The translations under genes and the position numbers were made by a program. Positions 1 to 6,114 of a DNA stretch of 31,538 nt are shown piece by piece; the first letter of the stretch is position 1; each line of letters starts with the position of its first letter. Origin of the DNA: a virus. The notes beneath the pieces are model-generated. The model did not search any database. It saw only the letters and a program-made list of their open reading frames with translations, and had not been told where the DNA came from. Location of the stretch: IMG/VR virus record IMGVR_UViG_3300006802_010503, positions 1-31,538 of that record, one strand, 5' to 3'.

Positions 1-155
1 GGGGTTTGTGTTGCCACCATCAAAAAAACGCTCACGGGTTTGTTGTGCGTCGCCTGCTCGGGGCATGGGGTGCGTGTGCAGGGCATGGGGTGAGCGTGCG
101 TGAGTGCGTGCATGCTTGTATCGCTCCTGATACTTTGCGACGCTTAGAACGCTTC
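1..155. other. Intergenic left edge with direct repeats
   Basis: I see no gene in this 155-base stretch. It holds a 12-base direct repeat, GGGCATGGGGTG at 61-72 and again at 81-92, so the two copies are 20 bases apart. The first copy is part of an 18-base motif (65-82) that matches motifs upstream of queE and of the parB-like gene. A run of seven A at 22-28 would read as a T run in a leftward transcript, but the hairpin before it is weak. The stretch lies after the HNH stop codon, so it probably carries control sites for whatever is transcribed leftward beyond the window edge. Confidence 0.55.
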
Positions 156-165
156 CTATTGCGTC
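139..165. repeat. Imperfect hairpin, inverted copy of the one at 4560-4583
   Basis: The arms GACGC/GCGTC and TAG/CTA flank the 8-base loop AACGCTTC. The 15-mer TAGGAAGCGTTCTAA, read on the minus strand at 144-158, is identical to the plus strand at 4565-4579. The hairpin overlaps the stop codon of the HNH gene. No T run follows on either side, so it does not look like a standard terminator. Confidence 0.5.
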
Positions 166-488
166 TGATTGGCAGTAGGTGGCGTGTATGGCGTGTTGCC
201 GCGTGAACTGTTGCAACTGCGGTGCGCTGGCAGAAGTGGACTGTTGGGGTTTGCTGGCAACAAGTGGTCAGCAGTCCATGGGTCGTCGTTGCGTGCGCCG
301 CCGCCACATATCCAACAATGTGTGGCGTTGTCTCTAACTAACTTTGCGGCTTTGCGGTATGTGGCGTTGTAGTGCGGTCTGTGTTTGCGTTTTGTTTGTG
401 CTGTTTGTCTTTGTGTGGTGCAACGCTGGCATCTTGTGCCTGTGCTTAGTGCGCCGCAGGTTAAGCACGCTCGTGGTGGTTGCGTCAT
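156..488 (-). CDS. HNH endonuclease
   Basis: A 110-residue HNH nuclease. The N-terminus carries a CxxC pair near residues 8-11 and a second at 20-23, like a small zinc ribbon. The HNH core follows: CWIC at 58-61, DH at 74-75, and HRSCN at 89-93, which supplies the third histidine, Cys and Asn. I chose the ATG at 488 because upstream sequence in this frame runs through folE. It is the last gene of the leftward operon. Small HNH proteins of this sort are usually encoded next to the small terminase in HK97-like phages and assist cos cleavage or packaging. Here terS lies at the opposite window end, so the two would be neighbours on a circular map. The role in packaging is inference; the family call is firm. 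Confidence 0.85.
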   Translation of the reverse strand: MTQPPRACLTCGALSTGTRCQRCTTQRQTAQTKRKHRPHYNATYRKAAKLVRDNATHCWICGGGARNDDPWTADHLLPANPNSPLLPAHRSCNSSRGNTPYTPPTANQTQ

Positions 489-511
489 GCAATAAGCCTT
501 ACTAATAAGGG

Positions 512-1057
512 TTAATAGCCTGCGAGACTTAGGAACTCTTGACGCTGTATTGCTTCCGTGCGCAATGTGCCGTGTAGTGCGCTTGTTACCATTTCGCCCT
601 GCTTCTGTATGCCACGACAACTCATGCAACTGTGGTTGCCTCGCATAACAACGCCGCAACCTAATGGCTGTATGTGTTCGTTCATTGCGTCTGCTATTTG
701 TTTTGTTAATCGTTCTTGTACTTGTAGGCGGCGTGCATACGCATCAACAAGTCGTGCAAGTTTGCTTAACCCAACTATGCGGTTTTGTGGCAGATAGCCG
801 AGTGTTGCTGTGCCTGTAAACGGCAACATATGGTGCTCACACAAACTATTGAATGGCACATTGCGTACCACAACGAGTTCGTCGTACTTAACATCAAACG
901 ACACTGCAAGTATCTCGGCAATGTTTGCGCTATAACCGCTTGTCATTTCTTTGAACGCTTTGCATACACGCTTGGGTGTGTTTAGTAATCCGTCTCTACT
1001 TGCGTCCTCGCCAATGTATTCAATCAGTTGTTGTATTGCTGTCAATGGTGCTTCCAT
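512..1057 (-). CDS. folE: GTP cyclohydrolase I, first step of preQ0 synthesis
   Basis: This 181-residue enzyme should turn GTP into dihydroneopterin triphosphate, the entry step for both folate and 7-deazaguanines. The zinc site is visible: CEHH at 73-76 and the second cysteine in the NHSC segment at 141-144, followed by the RG of the active site. Length fits the catalytic core of the bacterial family, which is about 185-220 residues. The start ATG overlaps the queE stop in a TAATG, so translation is coupled. Placement after queC, queD and queE shows that it feeds base modification rather than folate synthesis. A known alternative, a pure folate enzyme, is unlikely in this context. Confidence 0.95.
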   Translation of the reverse strand: MEAPLTAIQQLIEYIGEDASRDGLLNTPKRVCKAFKEMTSGYSANIAEILAVSFDVKYDELVVVRNVPFNSLCEHHMLPFTGTATLGYLPQNRIVGLSKLARLVDAYARRLQVQERLTKQIADAMNEHIQPLGCGVVMRGNHSCMSCRGIQKQGEMVTSALHGTLRTEAIQRQEFLSLAGY

Positions 1058-1824
1058 TACACGCCCCGTTCGTCGTTGTATGCCAGCGTGTGCAAGCGTG
1101 CTGACATGTTGTAGTTGTTAGCCACACACATATCAAACACCCATTGCAAACGGTCTAGCACTTGTTGTTGTGTGCGTCCTTCGGGCATTAGATAGATACT
1201 GCTAGGCGGCAATTGCAGGCGTGCGCACAACCACTTAACTTCTTGCATGCACTGCTCGCTTTGCACAACAAACTTAAACACTGCACCAAGATTTGCATAT
1301 TCTTCTAATGCGTCAATATCTATTGCTTTGTTTACTGCAACACCACTATTGCTTAACTTTGGTGAGCATGTGAACTGCACGCCTAAATCGTTGTACTCGC
1401 TCGAGAGAGCAAGCCATTCTTTGCTATCGGGCATAATGGTGCCGTTTGTTTCTATCTCAACTCTGTGTCCTTGTCTGCGCAACAAATGTACTAGTGCAAG
1501 CATGTTTGTTTGTTGCACCATTGGTTCGCCGCCCGAAATAACAACTGTGCGACATGTTGCTGGCACACAGTCAGCAATCTCTGTTACAAGCATGCGCCGC
1601 AATTCAATTGCTTTGCTGTACGCATAACCGTTCTTACCTGTCCAATCCCATGTGTACGGCGTATCGCACCATTTGCAATCTAGGTTGCACAGTCCAAGTC
1701 GTATGAAGTACGCAGGTTTGCCTGCGCTAATTCCCTCGCCTTGCAGTGTCGGTCCGAAGTGTTCGCTGATTGTTAGTTGCGGCACACTTGTTGTTAATGC
1801 GTAGAAAATTGTTTCTCTGCTCAT
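1057..1824 (-). CDS. queE: 7-carboxy-7-deazaguanine synthase, radical SAM
   Basis: QueE rearranges 6-carboxytetrahydropterin to 7-carboxy-7-deazaguanine using a 4Fe-4S cluster and SAM. The cluster cysteines are C46, C50 and C53 in the CNLDCKWCDT segment, the CxxxCxxC pattern. A GEG motif at 29-31 and an SGGEP motif near residue 120 match the family. Length of 255 is within the usual range. There is no AGGAG before the ATG; the sequence just upstream is pyrimidine-rich (CCTTTT). This contrasts with most genes here. A 67-base gap separates it from queD and holds the conserved 46-base element, so expression may be controlled here. It overlaps folE by TAATG. Confidence 0.95.
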   Translation of the reverse strand: MSRETIFYALTTSVPQLTISEHFGPTLQGEGISAGKPAYFIRLGLCNLDCKWCDTPYTWDWTGKNGYAYSKAIELRRMLVTEIADCVPATCRTVVISGGEPMVQQTNMLALVHLLRRQGHRVEIETNGTIMPDSKEWLALSSEYNDLGVQFTCSPKLSNSGVAVNKAIDIDALEEYANLGAVFKFVVQSEQCMQEVKWLCARLQLPPSSIYLMPEGRTQQQVLDRLQWVFDMCVANNYNMSARLHTLAYNDERGV

Positions 1825-1833
1825 AAAAGGACA

Positions 1834-1888
1834 CGCACAGTTGCGTTCTGTTGCGAGTTAGCGCACGGAATGGGGTAAGTGTGCAGGC
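1834..1888 (-). promoter_or_regulatory. Conserved intergenic element, copy 1 (upstream of queE)
   Basis: Bases 1843-1888 align without gaps to 4571-4616 (36 of 46 identical by eye). Read leftward the order is GCCTGCAC, a CCCCAT block, CTAACTCGCA, then AGAACGC. The 3' part forms a hairpin with arms CGCAACAG and CTGTGCG. The arm bases differ from those in copy 2 while pairing is largely kept. An 8-base inverted repeat GCGAGTTA/TAACTCGC (1853-1860 and 1902-1909) brackets the first half. It could be a phage promoter, an operator or a structured leader RNA. Confidence 0.55.
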
Positions 1889-1891
1889 GTT

Positions 1892-2332
1892 TCAAAGGCT
1901 GTAACTCGCTTTGTTGTTTGCGTGTTCCATGCAAGTAACTTTGCGCAACTTGCATGCAACAAGGTTTTCTACAAGCCATAACGCCACATAGTCGTAAACA
2001 AGTTTCGCAAATGCTTCGCAACCTATTTTGTCTACAACTTCAACACTTGCTAAGCCACTATCCGAAAGCCGCACTAACTCGTCGTACATTGGGTCGTCTG
2101 TTGCAACAAGCAGTGTGTGGTCAAACATATCTTTGAGAAACTCTCGGATATCACTTAACGAGCCAAAGTCAATTACCCAATTGCGTGCGTCTAAAGTTTC
2201 TGCTTCAAACACAATTTCAAAAGCCAATGCGTAGCCGTGTAGGTATTTGCAATGCGAGTTCGCTTTGTGTTGGCGAAACACGCACGACAAACCTAATTCG
2301 TGTCCGAATGTTTTAGTTACTTGATAAGGCAT
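1892..2332 (-). CDS. queD: 6-carboxy-tetrahydropterin synthase
   Basis: QueD converts dihydroneopterin triphosphate to 6-carboxytetrahydropterin, the second step towards preQ0. In the 146-residue protein, H22, the catalytic-type C28 and LHGY at 31-34 form the metal and active-site region; an acidic DFGSL segment and a DHTLL segment follow at about 75-94. The usual LHGH motif is LHGY here, which I associate with a divergent QueD subgroup, so the metal ligand set may differ. The ATG starts one base after the queC stop. The gene is followed by the regulatory gap before queE. Confidence 0.88.
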   Translation of the reverse strand: MPYQVTKTFGHELGLSCVFRQHKANSHCKYLHGYALAFEIVFEAETLDARNWVIDFGSLSDIREFLKDMFDHTLLVATDDPMYDELVRLSDSGLASVEVVDKIGCEAFAKLVYDYVALWLVENLVACKLRKVTCMEHANNKASYSL

Positions 2333-2333
2333 T

Positions 2334-2867
2334 TTATACCGTTCTTTCTATTGCTGTCATTACAGCAATCAACTCGTCTTTACCTCTGTCCCATGTGCCA
2401 TCTTTAATTGCTTTATATTCGTTGTGCAACACGGCACTTCTTGCATCAACAACTAAATGTGCAAAGCCCAACGATGCAAACGCAATCCATTTGCGGCGGC
2501 AAGGTTTGCAAACACCGCACTCAATGTCGTTGTTTGGGTTGTAGCAACTGAAACTTTTGGCAAGTTGCGCAACCCCGGAATCGCCACATTTGTTTTGCAC
2601 TGCCGCAATGATTTGTGTTTTGCTCATGCCTTTCATTGGCATTGTTACTTCTATTGTTTTGCCCTCTGTCCAATGTTGTTGTTGCCACAAGTACGACAAC
2701 AGTGCGCTTGTTTGTGTTGCAAACTCAACGCTCTTGTCCAACACTCTGTCGCCCGCTGTTGCGCCGAGAATTATTTGCTCGCCGTACTGTGCCGCAACTG
2801 CAACGAAAAACAAATTACGCAATGGAATTATGTCGTCCACAACACCAAAAGTATTTAGCACACGCAT
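2334..2867 (-). CDS. queC: 7-cyano-7-deazaguanine synthase, C-terminal part
   Basis: This 177-residue frame is the body of QueC, the ATP-dependent enzyme that turns 7-carboxy-7-deazaguanine into preQ0. It has the LGATAGDR segment near residue 35 and the C-terminal zinc motif, C-x(8)-CGVC-x(2)-C around 108-123, ending CRRKW. It lacks the ATP-binding PP-loop. That part is encoded in the same reading frame directly upstream (2883-3017), separated only by a TAA stop and five further codons. The ATG at 2867 has no recognisable ribosome site. Either the enzyme works as two polypeptides, the stop is read through, or the gene is broken. Joined length is about 227 residues, normal for QueC. Confidence 0.85.
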   Translation of the reverse strand: MRVLNTFGVVDDIIPLRNLFFVAVAAQYGEQIILGATAGDRVLDKSVEFATQTSALLSYLWQQQHWTEGKTIEVTMPMKGMSKTQIIAAVQNKCGDSGVAQLAKSFSCYNPNNDIECGVCKPCRRKWIAFASLGFAHLVVDARSAVLHNEYKAIKDGTWDRGKDELIAVMTAIERTV

Positions 2868-2882
2868 ATCAACAACAATTGT

Positions 2883-3017
2883 TTATTTAGGAAGGCGGCG
2901 CAACTCGGCGTGTGCGTACCGTGTGCCAGCATCAACATACAACAGCACATCTGGTTCGTAAAGCATGCGAGCCGCGTAACTGTCCATGCCGCCACTAAAC
3001 AATAAAACGCTACGCAT
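2883..3017 (-). CDS. queC: QueC N-terminal PP-loop fragment ending at in-frame TAA
   Basis: A 44-residue reading frame that begins MRSVLLFSGGMDSYAA. The SGGMDS at 8-13 is the PP-loop pyrophosphatase motif that binds ATP in QueC. The fragment ends at TAA (2885-2883), and the same frame then continues without another stop into the QueC body. The start ATG overlaps the dpdA stop by eight bases, as expected for a coupled operon gene. Neither half should be active alone. The change from a sense codon to TAA needs only one base, for example from AAA, CAA or GAA. Confidence 0.85.
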   Translation of the reverse strand: MRSVLLFSGGMDSYAARMLYEPDVLLYVDAGTRYAHAELRRLPK

Positions 3018-3891
3018 CACACGCAATTTTCGCTCGTTGCAATTGTGGGTGCAAGTTATTTGTGCGCCAATCTATGCCAACTTGTTTGCCACTTATTAGA
3101 ATTTCACCGTTGCCCAAACTGCTGTACATGATTGGTTGTTTGTTGTTGCGTTGTAAGTGATTTGCAAGTAATGCCGTGCTTAACAAACCTGCTTGGTAGC
3201 CAATTAAGCGTTGTTCTTTCTCTTTGATAATTGCGCCACTTATAAATGCTCGAGCATTCAAACCATAACTCTGGTAAAGGCGTGCATTGTTGCGCCAATC
3301 ATCTTTGTTACCTATTTTGCCGTTAATCATTTGCCTGCGGCTGTAGTCGTAAATCTGCAAACTGCGTATCAAAGTCATGCGACTCACTGCACTACTGTCG
3401 CCACTGTGTGCTTGTGAGACTGCAAACATTTGTGCGCTTGCTTGTCCAAGTGCATGAACTCGTGTATTTGTTTCACGACAAATATCAACAACACGCTTAG
3501 TCGCCGCCTGTTGCAAAGTTTTCGGCACGCCAACCATGCCGCCATAAGCAATGTAATCAAAGTCTCTTGCAATGCGCCGCAACTCTCGTTCGTTGGCTGT
3601 TGCAGTGTAAACAGGCAACACTTTGTGTCCTGCATCTGTGAGCGTGACTAGGTTGCGTGCTGTTGCAATTGTGTTGTGAACTACATCGAGACTCATTGCG
3701 TAGTTGTACACGCCGCGCCAATGTTCTAGAAACGCCATGTAATCAGCCAACTTAATTGGTTTGCCTGTGCTGTGCGCTGTAAATGCGCCACTATCTATCA
3801 TGATATTTGCGTCGTTGCCCACTGCATCTCTCACGGCGGCTAAGTCAATTCGTTTATGAAACGCAAACGAGAACAACAAATCAACTGACAT
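3010..3891 (-). CDS. dpdA: DpdA-type 7-deazaguanine DNA transglycosylase
   Basis: A 293-residue member of the tRNA-guanine transglycosylase superfamily, of the phage DpdA kind. Visible landmarks are the IDSGAF motif at 32-37 with D33, SLDVV at 67-71 with a candidate nucleophile D69, the YGGMVG glycine segment at 116-121 that shapes the base pocket, and VHALGQ at 145-150. It lacks a clear C-terminal zinc site of tRNA Tgt enzymes. The family exchanges guanine in DNA for preQ0 or a derivative. It overlaps the parB-like gene upstream by 11 bases and queC downstream by 8. Together with the preQ0 genes this strongly supports phage DNA modification. Which base is finally present cannot be read from sequence. 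Confidence 0.88.
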   Translation of the reverse strand: MSVDLLFSFAFHKRIDLAAVRDAVGNDANIMIDSGAFTAHSTGKPIKLADYMAFLEHWRGVYNYAMSLDVVHNTIATARNLVTLTDAGHKVLPVYTATANERELRRIARDFDYIAYGGMVGVPKTLQQAATKRVVDICRETNTRVHALGQASAQMFAVSQAHSGDSSAVSRMTLIRSLQIYDYSRRQMINGKIGNKDDWRNNARLYQSYGLNARAFISGAIIKEKEQRLIGYQAGLLSTALLANHLQRNNKQPIMYSSLGNGEILISGKQVGIDWRTNNLHPQLQRAKIACDA

Positions 3892-4468
3892 TCAGCAACA
3901 GTTTCAAACGCTCAACATTATTAGGTGCGTCTATGGCGTGGAACTTTTCTGCAACATCACTAGGCAAGTCAAGCACTATGCGCACTGTTGCTAAGTATTC
4001 GTGCAAGTCGTTAATGGCATTATTTGTAGTGCTTGGTTGAAACGGCTCAGTTTCTAGTAACGCCACTAAATCATCTAAGTCACTCAAGTCGTACAAAGTT
4101 TGTTCAAGTTGTAGTGGCGTTCCTGCTAATTCTTTCAGCACTTCAAGCAAACCTGCATCGTCATAACTTGCAAGGTCGTTAGCACGGTTGTCCGCCAGCA
4201 AAATGCGCAACGCTTCATCATCTGTACAAACGACCATGTTCACTGCAATCTTGTCCCAACCCAAACTGACTGCGGCTTTATATGTGTGGTTGCCTGCCAA
4301 AATAAAACCTGTGCTCGCTTGCACAACGATTGGGCGATACTGACCGTGCGTACTGAGCGACGTGGCAATTGCGCCAACATCACCTTGTCTTACATTGCGT
4401 GGGTGTGGTTGCACGCTGTCAATTGCTTTCGCCATTGAAGCGAGTTCTTGCCGTATGTTGTTTGCCAT
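3881..4468 (-). CDS. ParB/sulfiredoxin-fold protein, possible DpdA partner
   Basis: A 195-residue protein whose residues 16-80 match the ParB/Srx nucleotide-binding fold: PHPRNVR at 21-27, a GQYRPIVV strand at 42-49, and LAGNHTYKAA at 58-66, the GNHT in the place of the usual G-N/E-H-R motif. The C-terminal 90 residues are acidic and unknown. It has an AAGGA site before the ATG and opens the modification operon, overlapping dpdA. In the bacterial dpd system, DpdB also has a ParB-like domain and works with DpdA, so this may be a reduced counterpart; that link is inference. A chromosome or plasmid partition role is unlikely without a ParA. ParB-like nucleases are also scattered through phages. 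Confidence 0.75.
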   Translation of the reverse strand: MANNIRQELASMAKAIDSVQPHPRNVRQGDVGAIATSLSTHGQYRPIVVQASTGFILAGNHTYKAAVSLGWDKIAVNMVVCTDDEALRILLADNRANDLASYDDAGLLEVLKELAGTPLQLEQTLYDLSDLDDLVALLETEPFQPSTTNNAINDLHEYLATVRIVLDLPSDVAEKFHAIDAPNNVERLKLLLNVS

Positions 4469-4559
4469 CGCTGTCCTTATTCGTGTCGTTTGTACTTGTG
4501 CTCACAATATCAAAAGTTGCTTCAATAGTGCGTTATTCGTAAAAACACGCCAATTTAGA
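4469..4559. other. AT-rich leader of the modification operon
   Basis: No gene is visible between the conserved element and the parB-like start. The stretch would be the untranslated leader of the operon. I looked for a promoter and found only weak candidates, such as TTGGCG with CACTAT 17 bases away on the minus strand, which I do not consider convincing. An AAGGA ribosome site precedes the ATG at 4468. Confidence 0.4.
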
Positions 4560-4616
4560 CGCATTAGGAAGCGTTCTAATGCGAGTTAGTGCGCAACATG
4601 GGGCAACAGTGCAGGC
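4560..4616 (-). promoter_or_regulatory. Conserved intergenic element, copy 2 (upstream of parB-like gene)
   Basis: This copy carries the same order of blocks as the one upstream of queE: GCCTGCAC, CCCCAT, CTAACTCGCA, AGAACGC. The hairpin at 4560-4583 is perfect here: arms CGCATTAG and CTAATGCG around an 8-base loop. The arm bases differ from copy 1 but still pair, which favours a structural or palindromic site over chance similarity. No T run follows on the leftward side. The parB-like start lies about 90 bases further downstream. Confidence 0.55.
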
Positions 4617-4644
4617 ACTTTGTGCGAGTGCTTAAACAGCAAGA

Positions 4645-4677
4645 AGCCCGTGCATGCGTCGGGTACATGCACGGGCT
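4645..4677 (-). terminator. Rho-independent terminator after the amidoligase-region genes
   Basis: A perfect 12-base-pair stem, AGCCCGTGCATG at 4645-4656 with its complement at 4666-4677, encloses a 9-base loop. Leftward of it the transcript reads TTCTTGCTGTTT, a modest T-rich tail. It lies 21 bases beyond the stop of the small membrane protein and separates the middle genes from the modification operon. Confidence 0.8.
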
Positions 4678-4698
4678 AATTGTGTATTCAGTTTGTTG

Positions 4699-4890
4699 TT
4701 AATGCTTCCAATGCTTTGTCAAGTTGTGCGTCATGTAAGCCATCACTGCAAACAATGGTGGCACTGCGTATGGGTAAGGCATTGGCTCTGTGCCTTCAAG
4801 CCCACCCATGCACCACAAAAGCGCAACAGTTACAAACAGCATGAATAACAGTTTTGCTCTACGCCACTTTCGTTCATCAACAACTTTCAT
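4699..4890 (-). CDS. Small membrane protein, two predicted helices
   Basis: A 63-residue protein that I do not recognise. A basic N-terminus (DERKWRRAK) precedes one hydrophobic helix at about 15-28, then a short GTEPMPYPYA loop and a second hydrophobic stretch at about 42-52, ending HWKH. The ATG at 4890 overlaps the upstream stop (ATGA), which fixes the start and implies coupled translation. It is the last gene before the terminator at 4645-4677. A lysis or superinfection role is possible for such proteins, but nothing here shows it. Confidence 0.6.
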   Translation of the reverse strand: MKVVDERKWRRAKLLFMLFVTVALLWCMGGLEGTEPMPYPYAVPPLFAVMAYMTHNLTKHWKH

Positions 4891-5426
4891 ATTGTTTGTC
4901 CTTCCAATGGCAACGGGTTCAACCATTCTTCAACTGTTGTTGGCAATGCGTGTCGTGCATTAACAATTGCAGTTGTGTCAATGTTTGTAAACGCAAGTGT
5001 CCAACCTGTTTTGCTGTCTTCACTCCACTGCACCCGAAACTCTTTGTCTATTAGTACGCAATCACGGCAAAGTGTCGCCGCCATTGTCTCACCATAAACC
5101 GTCTCGTATTTGTCAAACCAACCAATTACTTGATTGCATTCAAGTACAAGTGTTGTCAATACTTGCACGGCAACATCTGCGTGGCTAAGACTGTGCAAAG
5201 CCAAACACACTTTGCCTTCGTCGTAACTGTAAGTCCAATCAACTGTGCCATTAAAGTTTGTTGTTCCTAGTGCCGAGAAAAAGGCGTTGTGCCAATTGCT
5301 ACCTGTTACCAGCACATCTGTTGTTGTAACTGTGCGTGCTCTCGCATGCAAACGGACACGCTGATAACGCAAAGCGTTATCGGGGTCTATCGCCCGTTGT
5401 GTAGTTGGTAATGCTGTTGTAATCAT
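4887..5426 (-). CDS. Protein of unknown function, 179 aa
   Basis: I do not recognise this gene. The start at 5426 is set by an AAAGGAG five bases upstream. The protein is soluble and mixed alpha/beta: a basic N-terminal part with repeated Arg (residues 12-33), a VDWTYSYDEG strand region at about 55-65, and a cysteine pair LCRDC in the middle. The C-terminus ends with a Trp-Leu-Asn-Pro-rich tail. No signal peptide or membrane helix is visible. It lies in one run with the amidotransferase and amidoligase genes. A highly stable hairpin occupies its leader just before the ribosome site. Confidence 0.6.
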   Translation of the reverse strand: MITTALPTTQRAIDPDNALRYQRVRLHARARTVTTTDVLVTGSNWHNAFFSALGTTNFNGTVDWTYSYDEGKVCLALHSLSHADVAVQVLTTLVLECNQVIGWFDKYETVYGETMAATLCRDCVLIDKEFRVQWSEDSKTGWTLAFTNIDTTAIVNARHALPTTVEEWLNPLPLEGQTI

Positions 5427-5438
5427 TTCATCTCCTTT

Positions 5439-5460
5439 GTTGGGGGCTTGCGCCCCCAAC
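5439..5460 (-). promoter_or_regulatory. Very stable GCAA-tetraloop hairpin in a leader
   Basis: On the minus strand GTTGGGGGC, a GCAA loop and GCCCCCAAC form a 9-base-pair, GC-rich stem with a GNRA-type tetraloop. It is followed directly by AAAGGAG and the start codon at 5426, not by a T run, so it is not a leftward terminator. Likely roles are mRNA processing, stabilisation or translation control. Confidence 0.55.
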
Positions 5461-5471
5461 GATTGTGGTTG

Positions 5472-6023
5472 TTATTTTTTTACTGCCAACCAACGAACTT
5501 TGCCGTCCGTCTTTGTTGCGAATATCTGTTTTGCGTCATGCAGTCTGTATAGGCTGTTGTACACCTGTTTTATTGGCATGCCTGTAACAGTTGCAATGTC
5601 GTTTGCACTTGCGTCTTGCAATGCACGCAACGCCGCATGCACAGTTTCAATTCGCTTTGCAACTACTGCGGAAGGCTTGTAAGCCTTCTTGTGCTTTTGC
5701 TTGCGCTTTGTTGTGTTTGCTGTTGGGTGCGCTTGTTGTGCAATTAACTTGTCAAGTTGCGCACCAAGCAATGCAGTGTCATCTGGTACTGTGTTTGTTT
5801 CTTTGCGTGCAAGCACTGCGCTTTCGTTTGCTTCGCAAAATACCAAGTGCAACAAATCTTGTTGCATACCCAGCACCGTTATTTCGTAATTCAGCGTTGG
5901 CAGTATTGCGTCCAAAGCCGTGTAATTGCCTGCGCTTCCATAGTCGGGAATTGCGACGGTCAGCGTCACCTTCCAAACATTGTTGTCCAATGGTGTTACC
6001 ACCATTTGCTGTTGCTTTGCCAT
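5472..6023 (-). CDS. Winged-helix protein of unknown role
   Basis: A 183-residue protein with two parts. Residues 1-75 are unrecognised and rich in beta strands (KVTLTVAIPDYG). A basic linker with TKRKQKHKKAYK at about 105-118 leads to a C-terminal winged-helix domain at about 125-183: an alpha-helical VHAALRAL, then DIATVTGMPIKQVYNSLYRL as turn and recognition helix, then a two-stranded wing ending VRWLAVKK. The start at 6023 follows an AGGAGACAAAC ribosome site. A DNA-binding regulator is the simplest reading. It lies downstream of the amidotransferase gene after a 91-base gap with a two-stem hairpin. Confidence 0.65.
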   Translation of the reverse strand: MAKQQQMVVTPLDNNVWKVTLTVAIPDYGSAGNYTALDAILPTLNYEITVLGMQQDLLHLVFCEANESAVLARKETNTVPDDTALLGAQLDKLIAQQAHPTANTTKRKQKHKKAYKPSAVVAKRIETVHAALRALQDASANDIATVTGMPIKQVYNSLYRLHDAKQIFATKTDGKVRWLAVKK

Positions 6024-6061
6024 GTTGTTTGTCTCCTGTCTGTTGTTGTTGTTTATGGCGT

Positions 6062-6106
6062 GCCACGCTCGGGTCGTGAACCCGTGTTGCCTGCGCAATG
6101 CGTGGC
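6062..6106 (-). other. Two-stem structured intergenic RNA
   Basis: A 7-base-pair stem GCCACGC/GCGTGGC (6062-6068 and 6100-6106) encloses a second 5-base-pair stem CGGGT/ACCCG (6070-6074 and 6080-6084). The inner loop on the minus strand carries GGTTCACGA, which looks like a tRNA T-arm. Only 15 bases lie between the outer and inner stems on the 5' side, so D and anticodon arms are missing. No T run follows. Function unknown. Confidence 0.5.
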
Positions 6107-6114
6107 TATTGCTG

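Noticed and set aside
156-659. Longer HNH protein starting at 659
   Set aside because: The added N-terminus lies over folE in another frame and has no ribosome site; the HNH and zinc motifs all lie after the ATG at 488.
1834-1888. Known preQ1 riboswitch class
   Set aside because: The short A-rich tail and the typical small pseudoknot pattern of class I, and the class II pattern, are not visible. A new RNA class is possible but unproven.
2883-2885. TAA reassigned as a sense codon
   Set aside because: Other genes, such as the terminase large subunit, end at TAA with the next gene starting directly after it, so TAA acts as a stop.
3010-3891. Host-type tRNA-guanine transglycosylase
   Set aside because: Length of 293, missing C-terminal zinc site and phage-type motifs fit DpdA better than tRNA Tgt (about 370 residues).
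6062-6106. tRNA gene, because the minus strand shows a 7-bp acceptor-like stem and a GGTTC T-arm-like loop
   Set aside because: Only 15 bases lie between the outer and inner stems on the 5' side; D and anticodon arms are absent, and the invariant A of the T loop is replaced.
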